From contig JBGVIT010000067.1 in assembly GCA_045128915.1 (NCBI GenBank), positions 62,001 through 126,000 of the forward strand: a DNA stretch of 64,000 nucleotides. The letters run 5' to 3'. The notes beneath the pieces are model-generated. The model did no database searches, was not told the origin of the DNA, and saw nothing but the letters and a program-made list of their open reading frames with translations. The DNA is from RGIG9115 sp045128915 (lineage in GTDB: Bacteria > Bacillota > Clostridia > UBA1381). A program made the translations under genes and the position numbers. Shown here in pieces: positions 23,202-33,500 of this stretch; position 1 is the first letter of the stretch; each line of letters starts with the position of its first letter.

Positions 23202-25121
23202 TCAATTCTCCTTCAAATACTTATAATTATAATATAATGCAAAGTCCTGATCATTCGCCCAAGGATCGTAATACTCGCCTCTTGCATTATTGGAACTGAA
23301 AGGATATAAATATGCGCATGAACCGCGTCCGTCAGGTGTAAACAGACAAAGACACGCTTTCATTGATGCCTTTGCTTTGGCAAGATATACTTTATCACCG
23401 GTAAGTTTGTAGCGTTCAAGATATGCAACACCGTTCAAGCTGCTCCAATAGTGCGGAAAAGTATCTCCGTATAATCGACGCTTACCGAACCAGAATCCGT
23501 CCCAATGACGAATTGAAGTCTCATAAAGTCTGTAATCAGGCTGATGACCATTAAAACGATTAAGAATTTCAAGATGCGATTCGGATTCGTCGAGAAAACG
23601 TTTATCTCCCGTAATCATTACAAGGTTTTGAAGATGCGTTACAGCAGGAGCAACTATTGTCTGCTCAAAATTCACCTCATGCTTTGGATATGAGGTTCCG
23701 ATAGAAATCATATTCTCTGCATGCAAAGTATATAGAGAAATCAGTTTTTCTGCTTTATCTTGCATATTAGCATGATTTAAAGCTTCTATAAAATTATTTA
23801 CGAATGTAGCATTAGGATAAAATCTTCCGCCACCGTTTTCGTAAAACCAACATTCAGCTTTATACATGTCCTCAAGATAATGTTTGTCATTTGTCAGCCA
23901 ATAAAGCTCGGTAAAAAATTCAGCTACCCATGGTGCATTATATAATCTCAGGCGTTTTGTAGTATAACCTACTGTATTATATACGCATCCTGTGGAACTG
24001 TCGTATATTTCTCTGTATATAAAATCAACATATTTCATGAGGCTGTCATAAACAACATTGTCGTTATGAGTGCGAAGCCAATTCGCAATCAACAGCCCCA
24101 TTCCGATTCTCTCTCGTGATGCATTATGGTCATTATAATCGTTGCCGAAATACATTCTCTCTTCTTCGTTATCATAAATGAGATATGCACCGTCAAGTCG
24201 GCTTTCGGGATTGTGGAACTGCTGATTGTTGACAATAAAATGAACTCTTGCGCAAGTGAGCTTCTGAATGTCCGGTGACACAAAAAATTTTGCATATGTT
24301 TTGAAGTTGCCGTATTTAATATAAAATACATGCTCTCCAAGTTTGTCCGGCATATATGAAACAAACTTATCTGAAAAAGGTATTTTATTTTCATCAACGG
24401 TTATTTCGGAAACGTTTTTGCTTAGAGAAAAGTTGATATATTCATTTTCAAACACAGTAAAACCATCAGCAGATATAAGAAGTATGTTTTCATATCCATT
24501 GATTATATCATAAAAATCATTTTCGTTATCGCACCCGAAAACATCCCACTCCAAAGAGTAGCTTTCACCAGGGCGCAAATCAAAAGGTTCCGGATGAAGT
24601 GCAAATCCACAACGGTTATTGCTGTTATCTTTCTCTTCCCAAAGTCCTGTACTGTATGAATCAAGGCTGCCTTTTTTTAGAACAAGTCCCAATGCACAGT
24701 CTGCAGCACCCATTTTTTCTGCAAAAACATATGATGTATTACCACCGCACCAAATGTGAGTATTACACCTATGAGCCATACATATGTCTGAACTGTCGTA
24801 TTCGTCAGCAAAAGGGGTTCTTATAGCCACTTCTCCTCTTTTGATAAAAACATCGCTGTCAGTATTATTAACAAATACATACGATTCAGAAAGAATACCG
24901 TCTTTTAAACTTCTTGATACTGATATATCAAGCTTGTTTGTTCGGTAAACTGCCTTAACAGAGCTTCCCTCAACACAAACATGGGTAACATCAGAATTAT
25001 GTATTATACCAAAATCCGAAGTGCTTTTACACCAATTCATCAAATCAGCATCATCTGTGCATCTTATAGAAGTAATTCCTCCTGTCGCCTTTGAAAAATC
25101 AACCAAAATATTTTTTTTCAT
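23202..25121 (-). CDS. Six-hairpin-glycosidase-like protein of unknown specificity
   Basis: A 639-residue protein with no signal peptide. The N-terminal 280 residues look like a beta-sandwich (SRSLKDGILSESYVFVNN, IRTPFADEYDSSDICMAH, WCGGNTSYVFAEK). The rest is rich in helices with Trp/Tyr-rich turns (YNAPWVAEFFTELYWLTN, GGGRFYPNATFVNNFIEALN, SIRHWDGFWFGKRRLYGDTF, HYWSSLNGVAYLERYKLTGD), the pattern of an (alpha/alpha)6 toroid as in GH88/105/127-like enzymes and polysaccharide lyases. I cannot assign a family or a catalytic residue. It lies 12 bases after the preceding glycosidase-like gene and one base before the isomerase, so it is part of the intracellular breakdown module. Confidence 0.65.
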   Translation of the reverse strand: MKKNILVDFSKATGGITSIRCTDDADLMNWCKSTSDFGIIHNSDVTHVCVEGSSVKAVYRTNKLDISVSRSLKDGILSESYVFVNNTDSDVFIKRGEVAIRTPFADEYDSSDICMAHRCNTHIWCGGNTSYVFAEKMGAADCALGLVLKKGSLDSYSTGLWEEKDNSNNRCGFALHPEPFDLRPGESYSLEWDVFGCDNENDFYDIINGYENILLISADGFTVFENEYINFSLSKNVSEITVDENKIPFSDKFVSYMPDKLGEHVFYIKYGNFKTYAKFFVSPDIQKLTCARVHFIVNNQQFHNPESRLDGAYLIYDNEEERMYFGNDYNDHNASRERIGMGLLIANWLRTHNDNVVYDSLMKYVDFIYREIYDSSTGCVYNTVGYTTKRLRLYNAPWVAEFFTELYWLTNDKHYLEDMYKAECWFYENGGGRFYPNATFVNNFIEALNHANMQDKAEKLISLYTLHAENMISIGTSYPKHEVNFEQTIVAPAVTHLQNLVMITGDKRFLDESESHLEILNRFNGHQPDYRLYETSIRHWDGFWFGKRRLYGDTFPHYWSSLNGVAYLERYKLTGDKVYLAKAKASMKACLCLFTPDGRGSCAYLYPFSSNNARGEYYDPWANDQDFALYYNYKYLKEN

Positions 25122-25133
25122 AAGTTAATCTCC

Positions 25134-27104
25134 TTAATATTCAAACACAATCATCTGATGACATTGGAATTTATCAACATTTATAGAAATATATCCGTTT
25201 TCTTCTGAAAATTCAAGCTCTTTACATTCAGGTGCAAGATAGACTTTTTTAATTTTTTCTTCGGTTAAAACAGATAATTTTGTATTACATACATCGGGTA
25301 AATCCTCAATCACATCAACAGTCTGACCGCGACGTACAGTTGGAGCGTATAAGAGGTGTGCAACATATCTATTTTCACTTTCCTGATGCATAAATGTTAC
25401 TATGCCCTGCGCAGGAAGATTTGTTATAAGAGTTTTTTCTGCAAGTAAAAGCTCAATAAAGTGGTGCAGGATATTTTTTGGATGCAAGCTTCCGATTGTT
25501 GCATATTCAGAGAACAGATGCCAGGGTACATATATTCCGTTACTGCCCATTACAGCTCCACAGCCGTTATAGATTTGTGCTGCAGGTGAATGCTTGTGTG
25601 AACAGAAATGGTCAACTGTTCTGTTAAAGAATGAATTTTCGCTCTTTGCAAGCTCTTCTCCGTGGGTCCTCTCTACTTGCTCGCATTGACAATAACATAT
25701 AAACGATGCGTTGTCAAGGTCCTTAACATCGAAATTCGGTTTTATATAGTTTGGATTGATACTATTCTCACCAATATACTTTGCCCCGAAATCCAATGCA
25801 AATTCATCCTTATCTGACCACAATCCTGATTTACCTGTCGCAAGAATTTTTCCGCCGTTTTCAGTAAATTGGTCAAGCTTTTGTTTTAATACTTGATTTA
25901 TTCTGATTTCATCAGGCAATATAAGAAGTTTATATTTCGAAAAATCACTTTGTATATCCAAAACATCAAATAAATAATTACCCTCCTGCAAAACTCGGAG
26001 TGATCCATTATCCGCACCTGCAGACATGCTTCTTTCATATCCGTCATTCATAAAATTAAAAGCTTCATGAGATAATAAGCCGATATCTGCAACAGGTGTG
26101 ACCTTATCAAGCCAAGGCTCCTTTTGTTCAAGCTCTGAATACGCTTTTCCTATAAGAGCGTATGTCGCCTTGTCAAGCTCTCCATAAGGATGCATCTGGT
26201 CACCTATTGATGACTTTGCTCCATTTGCAGCTGCGAGTGAAACCTCAAACCGAAGCGCATTGGGATGCTTGTAGCCACCAAACTCACCCCATGCAAGATG
26301 AAATTTTCCGGTCATTCCAAGATATTCTTTTCCAAGCTGCCATACATAATGCGCAGAAAGAGGCAGATGGTCATATCCCCAACCACCCGTTGGCAAACTT
26401 TCAAGTTCATAATGGCTATTGTATGCCTCTCTTTCTCTATTACCTCTATAAACATGACCGCTATTATGGAATACAGGCAATCCCGGTTTTACAGAGTCAA
26501 TGGCTTCACGCACTTTTTTGAGATAATTCATATGTGTACGATTTGCAAGCCACATAATATTTTTTTCATCATACGGATCCATGCCTTCGTCCATAAGTGA
26601 TTTTATACAATTCTGGCAGTAGCAAGGCAAAACATCCACAATGTCGAGGAAAATGCCAACAGGATCATATTTTATGCATACCTCTTTGATTTGTTCAAGA
26701 AGGTAATCAAGATATGGCGAATTCATACACAGGCGATGATAGCCGGGTTTTGAAAAGTCTTCTATCCAATAAAGCTTTTCGTCCTTTTTGCGCGCAAGCC
26801 ACTCAGGATGTACTCGCGTAATCTTTTCGTCGAATCCTGCTGAAAGGTATATTGGTGCATTAACACCGATTTCCTTACACGCATCAAGCTGCGCTCCAAG
26901 CAAATCAAAATCAAGCCCAGGATGAATTTCATTGGCTTCTGACGGATGGTATGCCCATCCGTGATGACATTTTGAAAAGAGAGTAATTGAATTTACATGT
27001 CCAAGCTTCAGCATTTCCTGAAACTGTTTTTTATTAAACTTTTTACCTATTCCATCAATTTTTTCGCTTGTATGGAAATCGAGATGTACTTGTCTGAATA
27101 ACAT
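25134..27104 (-). CDS. Hypothetical glycosyl hydrolase 6 (GHL6)-like enzyme with trimerisation domain
   Basis: A 656-residue cytoplasmic protein. The N-terminal half looks like a TIM barrel related to GH29/GHL6 proteins: MLFRQVHLDFHTSEKI, NSITLFSKCHHGWAYHPS, APIYLSAGFDE, and PVGIFLDIVDVLPCYCQNC, which offers a candidate catalytic Asp, followed by LAWGEFGGYKHPNALRFE. Residues about 340-470 resemble the beta-galactosidase trimerisation (glutamine-amidotransferase-like) domain: YKLLILPDEIRINQVLKQKL. The start lacks a signal peptide. GAGGT precedes the ATG by eight bases. A terminator lies just upstream, so expression depends on read-through or an unseen promoter. Activity is unproven in this family as far as I know; call is by pattern. 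Confidence 0.65.
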   Translation of the reverse strand: MLFRQVHLDFHTSEKIDGIGKKFNKKQFQEMLKLGHVNSITLFSKCHHGWAYHPSEANEIHPGLDFDLLGAQLDACKEIGVNAPIYLSAGFDEKITRVHPEWLARKKDEKLYWIEDFSKPGYHRLCMNSPYLDYLLEQIKEVCIKYDPVGIFLDIVDVLPCYCQNCIKSLMDEGMDPYDEKNIMWLANRTHMNYLKKVREAIDSVKPGLPVFHNSGHVYRGNREREAYNSHYELESLPTGGWGYDHLPLSAHYVWQLGKEYLGMTGKFHLAWGEFGGYKHPNALRFEVSLAAANGAKSSIGDQMHPYGELDKATYALIGKAYSELEQKEPWLDKVTPVADIGLLSHEAFNFMNDGYERSMSAGADNGSLRVLQEGNYLFDVLDIQSDFSKYKLLILPDEIRINQVLKQKLDQFTENGGKILATGKSGLWSDKDEFALDFGAKYIGENSINPNYIKPNFDVKDLDNASFICYCQCEQVERTHGEELAKSENSFFNRTVDHFCSHKHSPAAQIYNGCGAVMGSNGIYVPWHLFSEYATIGSLHPKNILHHFIELLLAEKTLITNLPAQGIVTFMHQESENRYVAHLLYAPTVRRGQTVDVIEDLPDVCNTKLSVLTEEKIKKVYLAPECKELEFSEENGYISINVDKFQCHQMIVFEY

Positions 27105-27116
27105 AATATTTTACCT

Positions 27117-27160
27117 CACAAAACAAGCGGCTGTTTACCTGAGGAGGTAAGCAGCCGCTT
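27117..27160 (-). terminator. Strong hairpin terminator after the esterase gene
   Basis: Minus-strand stem AAGCGGCTGCTTACCT/AGGTAAACAGCCGCTT with a CCTC loop and one mismatch, followed by GTTTTGT. It begins just after the esterase stop and ends only 12 bases before the next start codon, so it separates surface from cytoplasmic enzyme genes or sets their ratio. Confidence 0.8.
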
Positions 27161-27165
27161 AAAAT

Positions 27166-28299
27166 TTATCTTTCTATAAGCTCAGATGAAGCAATAACTG
27201 CACCGGTTGAATCTTTTATGTTTATGTAAAATCTTTGAGCATTGTCAGGAACTTCAGCTGTTACAGTACCATCAGATACACTAGCTACAGCTTCAGTCCA
27301 GATCATATCACTTCCTTGATAAGGAATATTTGCGTCTGTATTATACATAAGACTCGCCGATGAAACTCCGTCGCCGCTAAATGTTATGCTTAAAGCATCG
27401 TCAGAAAATGCTGCAGATGTTATAAGCGGCAAGGATGCACCATCTGCTGATACTATTGATTTTGCAAATACAATCGGCTCTGAAAGATCTCTTGCAATCT
27501 GCTGACCATGAGATAAGCTTGCCTTATCTTTAATAATCATTCTTGCATTGCCCAATGTATTGTAGCTTAGTCTATATGATTTTGAAAAAGCATTAATACT
27601 GAAGAACGGGTCAGCATTGCTATTCATCCAAAGAGTCGGGATGTTTGCATCTTCAATATAGTTTGACGGATCCCAATAGAGATTGTCACCCAGCATTGTT
27701 TTAAACTCTGTTTCACTTTCATACAAGTATCCGCATCCGTATATGGGAACAGCAAAAGCGAAACGATTATCAATACCAATTACTGTGGAAGTAGTAACAG
27801 CACCCCAGGATATACCTGAAATACCAATTTTGTCGTTATCTACGTAGTCAAGGCTTCTAAGAAGATTATGTGCATGAATAACATTAATTACATTGTTATA
27901 CATCATAGACTCTTCTGCTTTGGCTTTGAAAGACGTAGCTGCACTATACGGATTAGTACGAAGCGCAGTATCATTTTCTGCTTTAACGTAGTTTGAATTA
28001 GAATCAAGACCTGTTATGCGGTTTCCATACATATCAATGGATATAGCCACAAAGCCTTCATCATTCCATTTCTTTACCCATCTGGGATCTGCACTACCGC
28101 CTCCACCGTGAACAAGCACTACTGCAGGATACTTCTTTGATGAATCAAAGTCTGCCGGCTTGCCAAGGAAGGCAAAAACAGATTTCTGGTCACCGTCGGA
28201 TACTATTCCGTCATATTGTATTTCGTTTATAGCAGTACTACCCGTGATTGTGTTGCCTACAGTTGTATTTTCAACTGTATAGCTCACATCATCATTCAT
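27166..28299 (-). CDS. Alpha/beta-hydrolase esterase (downstream half of a probable frameshifted gene)
   Basis: A 377-residue alpha/beta hydrolase of the acetyl-esterase/prolyl-oligopeptidase type. Visible are the oxyanion HGGGGSADPRW segment near residue 66, the nucleophile elbow GISGISWGA (Ser near 162), a likely acid in NSNADPFF (about 226) and a His in LSHGQQ (about 261), followed by a small C-terminal beta domain. It probably removes acyl groups from a glycan. It has no signal peptide and only a poor ribosome-binding site before the ATG. Its frame is open upstream through the A10 tract at 28323-28332, where a -1 shift would join it to the secreted carbohydrate-binding protein. I therefore think it is normally made as one exported polypeptide. 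Confidence 0.8.
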   Translation of the reverse strand: MNDDVSYTVENTTVGNTITGSTAINEIQYDGIVSDGDQKSVFAFLGKPADFDSSKKYPAVVLVHGGGGSADPRWVKKWNDEGFVAISIDMYGNRITGLDSNSNYVKAENDTALRTNPYSAATSFKAKAEESMMYNNVINVIHAHNLLRSLDYVDNDKIGISGISWGAVTTSTVIGIDNRFAFAVPIYGCGYLYESETEFKTMLGDNLYWDPSNYIEDANIPTLWMNSNADPFFSINAFSKSYRLSYNTLGNARMIIKDKASLSHGQQIARDLSEPIVFAKSIVSADGASLPLITSAAFSDDALSITFSGDGVSSASLMYNTDANIPYQGSDMIWTEAVASVSDGTVTAEVPDNAQRFYINIKDSTGAVIASSELIER

Positions 28300-28313
28300 G
28301 TACTGTTTAAGAA

Positions 28314-30494
28314 TTATTGTTGTTTTTTTTTTACAGCTGGTACGGTCTTTAAAGGAACCAAATCATCGGTCCAGAGGAACGCTTTGATTTCATCTGTCAA
28401 GCTATCAGCTGTAATCTCAGCAGCAAAGGAAGCATCTGTTCCGTTCCATTTATTAAGTTCAGCAGAAATCATTCTACCATTAACATCATATTTTGCAATC
28501 AAAATTAACACATCTGCATCAGCAGGAGCTTTTGAAGCATCGTCAATAACTGCAGTTGCAGTTACAGTATCACCATCAGCGAATGCTGTTGCTGAAAGGT
28601 CAAATGAATTAATGAAAAATGTAACTTTAGTAAGCTCTATAGATGACAATCTTTGACATATTTTAGAAAAAGAAGCAGGAACAGTAATCACTATATCATT
28701 TACACCTTCTGCCAATGTAATAACAGCAGAAGCAGAATGTGTTGTACCTTTTTCGTAGCCTGACAAAACTGTTTTTCCTTCATCATCGTTGGTGGTTCTA
28801 ACAGAGCAATCAGCTACACTATCTCCGCAGGTAGCTATAAATCCACCGATATTAGCATATCCTGCATCATTCTGAGATATTTTGTAATTAAACGTGATGT
28901 TATAGGTGCCTGATTTAGCGCCTGTTACGCGATAAGTTGCAGTATAACTTTTGTTTCCTCTGTAAAGAAGTCCATAACCAGAATCATTTTCCGCAGTACC
29001 TGATACCCAATTATCTGTTGTTGTAGTAATGTTGACAGAGTCACTGCTGTTAAAGGCAAATGAAGGAACATACTTTGTAAGTGTTATTCCTTTAACAGTC
29101 ACAACTGTACTGTTATTTGCATAAAACTCAAAAGTAATAACATGTTCGTCGGTTGTAGCATTATTAACAGCAAAAGGAATATCGATATTAAGCAAGCTGT
29201 CAGTGCCAACAGTATAATCAGTATAAGCAAAAGCATTTCTGGAATCTACTTTTTCAACCTCATCAATAAAAATCTTGAACCCAAGATTATAATTACTAAG
29301 CTCAACAGGATTGATTAATACACTTGCTTTATACTTGTCAGATGCTGTTTTTATTTTATATGATACTTTTCCAGGGTTACCGTTATTTCCTCTTAAGGCA
29401 ATAGCGGTCTCTGATGGGTATAAATAATTATGAATATTATTTAATGCTAAATCACATCTACCTGTAGAAATATTTATAATTCCATCACTATTTTCAGAAA
29501 AGACTTTATCACCACGATATTGTATATCAGCAAGATACAGCTTTATGTTATTAGCACCACGTTTTGACGTAATTGAAAACTTTACTGTATTTTCACCGGC
29601 TTTCAAAATCATAGTGCCTGCTTTAACTGTATGTCTATAGTTGACAACTCTCGAATCAACACCAAATAGTTTATCAGAAGATGGAGTTGACGATTGATTT
29701 ATAAATGTTTCTGAATAGGTACCATTGGATACTGACAGATGACTGAAATAATAGGGGACATTCACATCGTAACTTGTCAAAGCAACATCTGTATATAAAT
29801 CATAGTATCCATCTGCAGGAGCTGTTACATTAAAGATTACAGTTGGCGGCGTCTTACCATCTAAATACAAGTAATCACCAGTGCTGCTTCCTACATCTTC
29901 ATTCACGCCTTCGTATGATGAGTCTTTATTGAACAATACACTAAAGCTTTTTGAAGGAGTAAGTGTTAATGAATAAAAATTTATTTCATTTAACCTTCTG
30001 GTAGAACGATACATAACTCTTAAAGTATTTTCACCAGCTTCTAAATATATAGGAGCATTAAATTCTTTGTCAAGCCGAGTTCCTGGCGTATCATTTTCCA
30101 TTGTACCTATCGCGCTAAGTTTATTTCTATAATCATGCTTAGCGTAGCTCTTTGTAGTTCCGCCACTGATAACATCAACTAAGGCATAATAGAAATAATG
30201 CTCACTGCCAGTAAATTCAGTAAACACAATATTGGATGACAAATCATAATAACCGGCAGTTTCAACAGTAACTTTAGTTTCAAGAACAGCTGCTGTTGAG
30301 TCATCATTAATCAGTTTTAGGTTATAAAAATCATTATTCGGTACGGCGTTAGAACTATTCGCATAAATTGTAAAATCATCATTTGCAACGGTTTTTACAA
30401 TAACCTCGCTTGCATTAGCATCTGCAAATGATGTTGTCATAAATGTTGAAAAAATCATTGCGATACTTAACAAAGCAGTAATTAATTTCTTCAT
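28314..30494 (-). CDS. Secreted multi-domain carbohydrate-binding-type protein
   Basis: A 726-residue exported protein. The signal peptide is at residues 1-24 (MKKLITALLSIAMIFSTFMT ... SFADA). Four beta-sandwich CBM-like units follow, each ending in a GENTLRVMY / GENTVKFSI / DEHVITFEF / GVNDIVITV strand. They span about residues 28-170, 175-330, 335-475 and 480-630. A C-terminal domain (FDLSATAFADGDTVTATA ... IKAFLWTDDLVPL) of a kind often found at the end of clostridial surface enzymes closes it. The units resemble those of the 2013-residue SLH protein of this locus. No catalytic domain lies in this frame; the esterase in the next frame would supply one. ATG 30494 follows AAGGTGG; the promoter at 30542-30588 carries direct repeats. 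Confidence 0.75.
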   Translation of the reverse strand: MKKLITALLSIAMIFSTFMTTSFADANASEVIVKTVANDDFTIYANSSNAVPNNDFYNLKLINDDSTAAVLETKVTVETAGYYDLSSNIVFTEFTGSEHYFYYALVDVISGGTTKSYAKHDYRNKLSAIGTMENDTPGTRLDKEFNAPIYLEAGENTLRVMYRSTRRLNEINFYSLTLTPSKSFSVLFNKDSSYEGVNEDVGSSTGDYLYLDGKTPPTVIFNVTAPADGYYDLYTDVALTSYDVNVPYYFSHLSVSNGTYSETFINQSSTPSSDKLFGVDSRVVNYRHTVKAGTMILKAGENTVKFSITSKRGANNIKLYLADIQYRGDKVFSENSDGIINISTGRCDLALNNIHNYLYPSETAIALRGNNGNPGKVSYKIKTASDKYKASVLINPVELSNYNLGFKIFIDEVEKVDSRNAFAYTDYTVGTDSLLNIDIPFAVNNATTDEHVITFEFYANNSTVVTVKGITLTKYVPSFAFNSSDSVNITTTTDNWVSGTAENDSGYGLLYRGNKSYTATYRVTGAKSGTYNITFNYKISQNDAGYANIGGFIATCGDSVADCSVRTTNDDEGKTVLSGYEKGTTHSASAVITLAEGVNDIVITVPASFSKICQRLSSIELTKVTFFINSFDLSATAFADGDTVTATAVIDDASKAPADADVLILIAKYDVNGRMISAELNKWNGTDASFAAEITADSLTDEIKAFLWTDDLVPLKTVPAVKKKQQ
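28323..28332 (-). other. A10 slippery tract joining two reading frames
   Basis: Ten consecutive A on the minus strand. In the upstream frame they read GTA AAA AAA AAA CAA CAA TAA and end the protein. Re-reading one base gives AAA AAA AAA ACA ACA ATA ATT CTT AAA CAG TAC ATG, running without stop into the esterase. Slippage, programmed frameshift, phase variation or a homopolymer sequencing error are all possible. Confidence 0.7.
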
Positions 30495-30541
30495 ATTAAC
30501 CACCTTTTCTTTTATATATTTTTAGATACTATAATTTTAAC

Positions 30542-30588
30542 ATTATAAAGAAATCATTTCAATAAACGGATTTCAAATTCAATAAACG
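30542..30588 (-). promoter_or_regulatory. Probable activator-dependent promoter with 20-bp-spaced direct repeats
   Basis: TATAAT (30542-30547) without a good -35 hexamer. Two perfect copies of CGTTTATTGAA (minus strand; 30558-30568 and 30578-30588) lie exactly 20 bp apart, the nearer overlapping the -35 position. This is the layout of AraC/YesN-type activator sites. A similar word occurs before the ABC importer operon. Confidence 0.6.
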
Positions 30589-30599
30589 TATTATTATAT

Positions 30600-33500
30600 T
30601 TAATCAGAAATTCGTACAAATTTCACTTCATCAACAATAGGCTTACCTTCTGCGCCAGCCTCTCTTGCAAAGAGAAGCTCTGCAGGCTCTTTGTCGGTGA
30701 ATTTATATGTACCCAAAGACATCCATCCGCTCTTTCCTTCCTGAAGACTGTAAATGATGTTTTCTGTGCCGCCGTCATGCGCCAAAGAAACTCGCATTTT
30801 GTTACAGTAGTCACCTGAAACATTTTTTCTTATATAAACTTCATAAGTACCTGTCTTCAGAAGTTTTTCAAAATGGAGTCTTGAATAGTGATTGGACATA
30901 TGTTGAGCTATTCTACCATCAGGCAACGTAATACTGTCAACTCTTGTAGATGAGTTGTAGTTCTCTGCATGTTCATTAGCATTAAGAATTATTACATCTC
31001 TTTCGTCAACATTGGATTCTTTTGGCGCTGACATATGTTCAATATACTGAGCTTTTATTGCTGCAAGCTCATCAGGAGTGGTATTTAGTCTTTCAAAAAA
31101 TACATATGCGCCAATTCCGCTATTTGCCGCTTCTTTTGAATAATCTCTTCTGGTATATTTTACAAAGTTATCCTTGCTTTCATCAAAGGTGTATGTACCC
31201 AAATCCCACTCGGACGGTAATGTACTTCCTTTTTGATTAATTACCACCTCATTAACTTCATCGCCTCTGTGAACTGTAAAGGTAGCCTGAGCATCATTAT
31301 ATGTTGTATAAGTGCCGCCAAGAACAACTTTATATTCTCCCGAAGGCATGAAATCCGGCTTATAAATGCAATATGAAGGACCTGTATTCTTTGCCATTCT
31401 TATATAACGTCCGAATATATCGTACATATAGTCCATAGTACACCATATTCCGTTTTCAGCATAGCCGTCGGATTCGGTATCAACCATGGTACAGTCAAGG
31501 TCTTCTGCTACATATTGATAGCTTACACCTACACCTGCTCTCAAAACATCACCTGACGGGAATACGCCGGTTATAAGAATTTCACCGACTTCTACTCTGT
31601 CAACTGATTTAAACATCACAGGAATATTTACGATATAGTCCTTAACATTTGCAGGAACAGTTGTCTTCCATTTAAAATCTTCATCATGAGATGCAGAGAA
31701 TGTTACCTCAAAGCAAACATCAGCATCTTTATCGGTATTATTTGCGACTTTAACCGGAATTGTGCTTTCTATTCCCTCTTTATATCTATATCTGTTTTCC
31801 CAATTTTCAGCATTAAGCTTATATGGCTTTTGTACTCTTTCATACAAATGCTTGTATTCTGCTGAAAGTCCGGCATTCTTTATAATTTCCTGAGCTTTTG
31901 GCGGAAAATCATCTGCATCTCTGAATACATCATATTGATTTACAACATTTCGTTCTTCACGGAAATAAACAGACTTTGAAACATTACCCCAATAATATAT
32001 AGGGAAAGGTGCAACATAGTTATTTTTTGCTGTGTTATGAGTCGCAATCTGTGTACTAATAATCTGCATATAGATTGGACGAACCTTGTAGTCTTCTACA
32101 ACATTATCCTCACATAGCCAACCTCGATTGTTTCCGTCGAAATATATTCCATATGTTCCGTGATTTCCAATCTCGCCACCTTTAATGTAGTTATCTTTTA
32201 TGATATTCTTCCCTACTACCGGTCCGGCATTATAAATAGCACCAAGGTCATTGTTATATGTATGAGCCATGGTGTTTTCAACTCTGTTATTCTTTATGGT
32301 ATAATTTCCAACCTTCCAAATCTGGTAGTCCATATACCAAACGGTGTTAGTTACCAATCCGCCATAACCAAGATGGTCAAGGTCATTGTTGCACAAATTG
32401 AGATTGTGCGAAATATTGACACCTATTGCAGGTGAGTTATAGTTAAAGGATATATAATACATTAAGTTGTTTGTAATGTTGATATTTTCAAGAAAAACAT
32501 CAGGGGATTTCGTGACGTGCACAGAACGGCCAAGATATATACCGCTTGAGCCGATATGGTTAAACGTATTTCCCGTAATATCAAAATTACGCAAGCCGTC
32601 AACAAATCTGATGGCCGATTCGTTCATATAATAGAAATCACAATTTTTGCATGAGAAATTTTCAACCCATGTACCGTTGACTGCGCCTAAAAAATAATCA
32701 GATTTTTGGGAAGCAGCCCATGTGTCCTGAATTATATTATTATCTTTATCCGGTGAAAGCAAGTAATCATCATAATATGAACCTGCTGTATCGGAAAATC
32801 CTTTTTTCATAAGGTCGTTATCAGCAGTTCCTGTAAAACCGATACCGTCTAAACTAATCCCGCTGACTCTGTTTCCTTTTTTGCCTTTAAAATCAATTAA
32901 TGTTGTAAGATATGCGTATTCAACAGATAGGTTATTTACATCCTCCCCATAAGTGGGCATATAATAGAGAATTCCGTTTTCGGAATCAATATAGTACTCA
33001 CCGGGATTGTCAAGAAACGATAAACTATTTTCAAGATAATACTTACTTACATCATTTCGGTAAGTATGGTCAAGAACTGCAGACGGTTCATCAACCACAC
33101 CCATTATTCTTCCGTCAGAAGTTTTATATATTTCTTTAATAGTTCCACCGGTTGCTCTGTATGCAACTATTGTTTTAAAATATATATCGCTTTCGCCTTC
33201 CTCAAGTAAATTATAGACCGAATCATCAAGCCGCATTGTATAATACTTTTCAGAAACACCGTCAAAATTGATTTTGAACCAATCATGATTATTAGGAATT
33301 CTTGCTAAGGTTCTGTTTTCGCCGTTTATGAGAAGCATACGGCTTTTGATGCCTTTGGGAATTTCCATTTTGTATATTCCGTCTTTATAGGGTTCAAACT
33401 GTCCGTTAAGTTCTTTTGCACCGCTGAATACAGGTTTTTCTCCCTCATATGATTTATATGTAATTGTTTTGCCTTTGGGTGCATTATCATCAGGAGTCAA

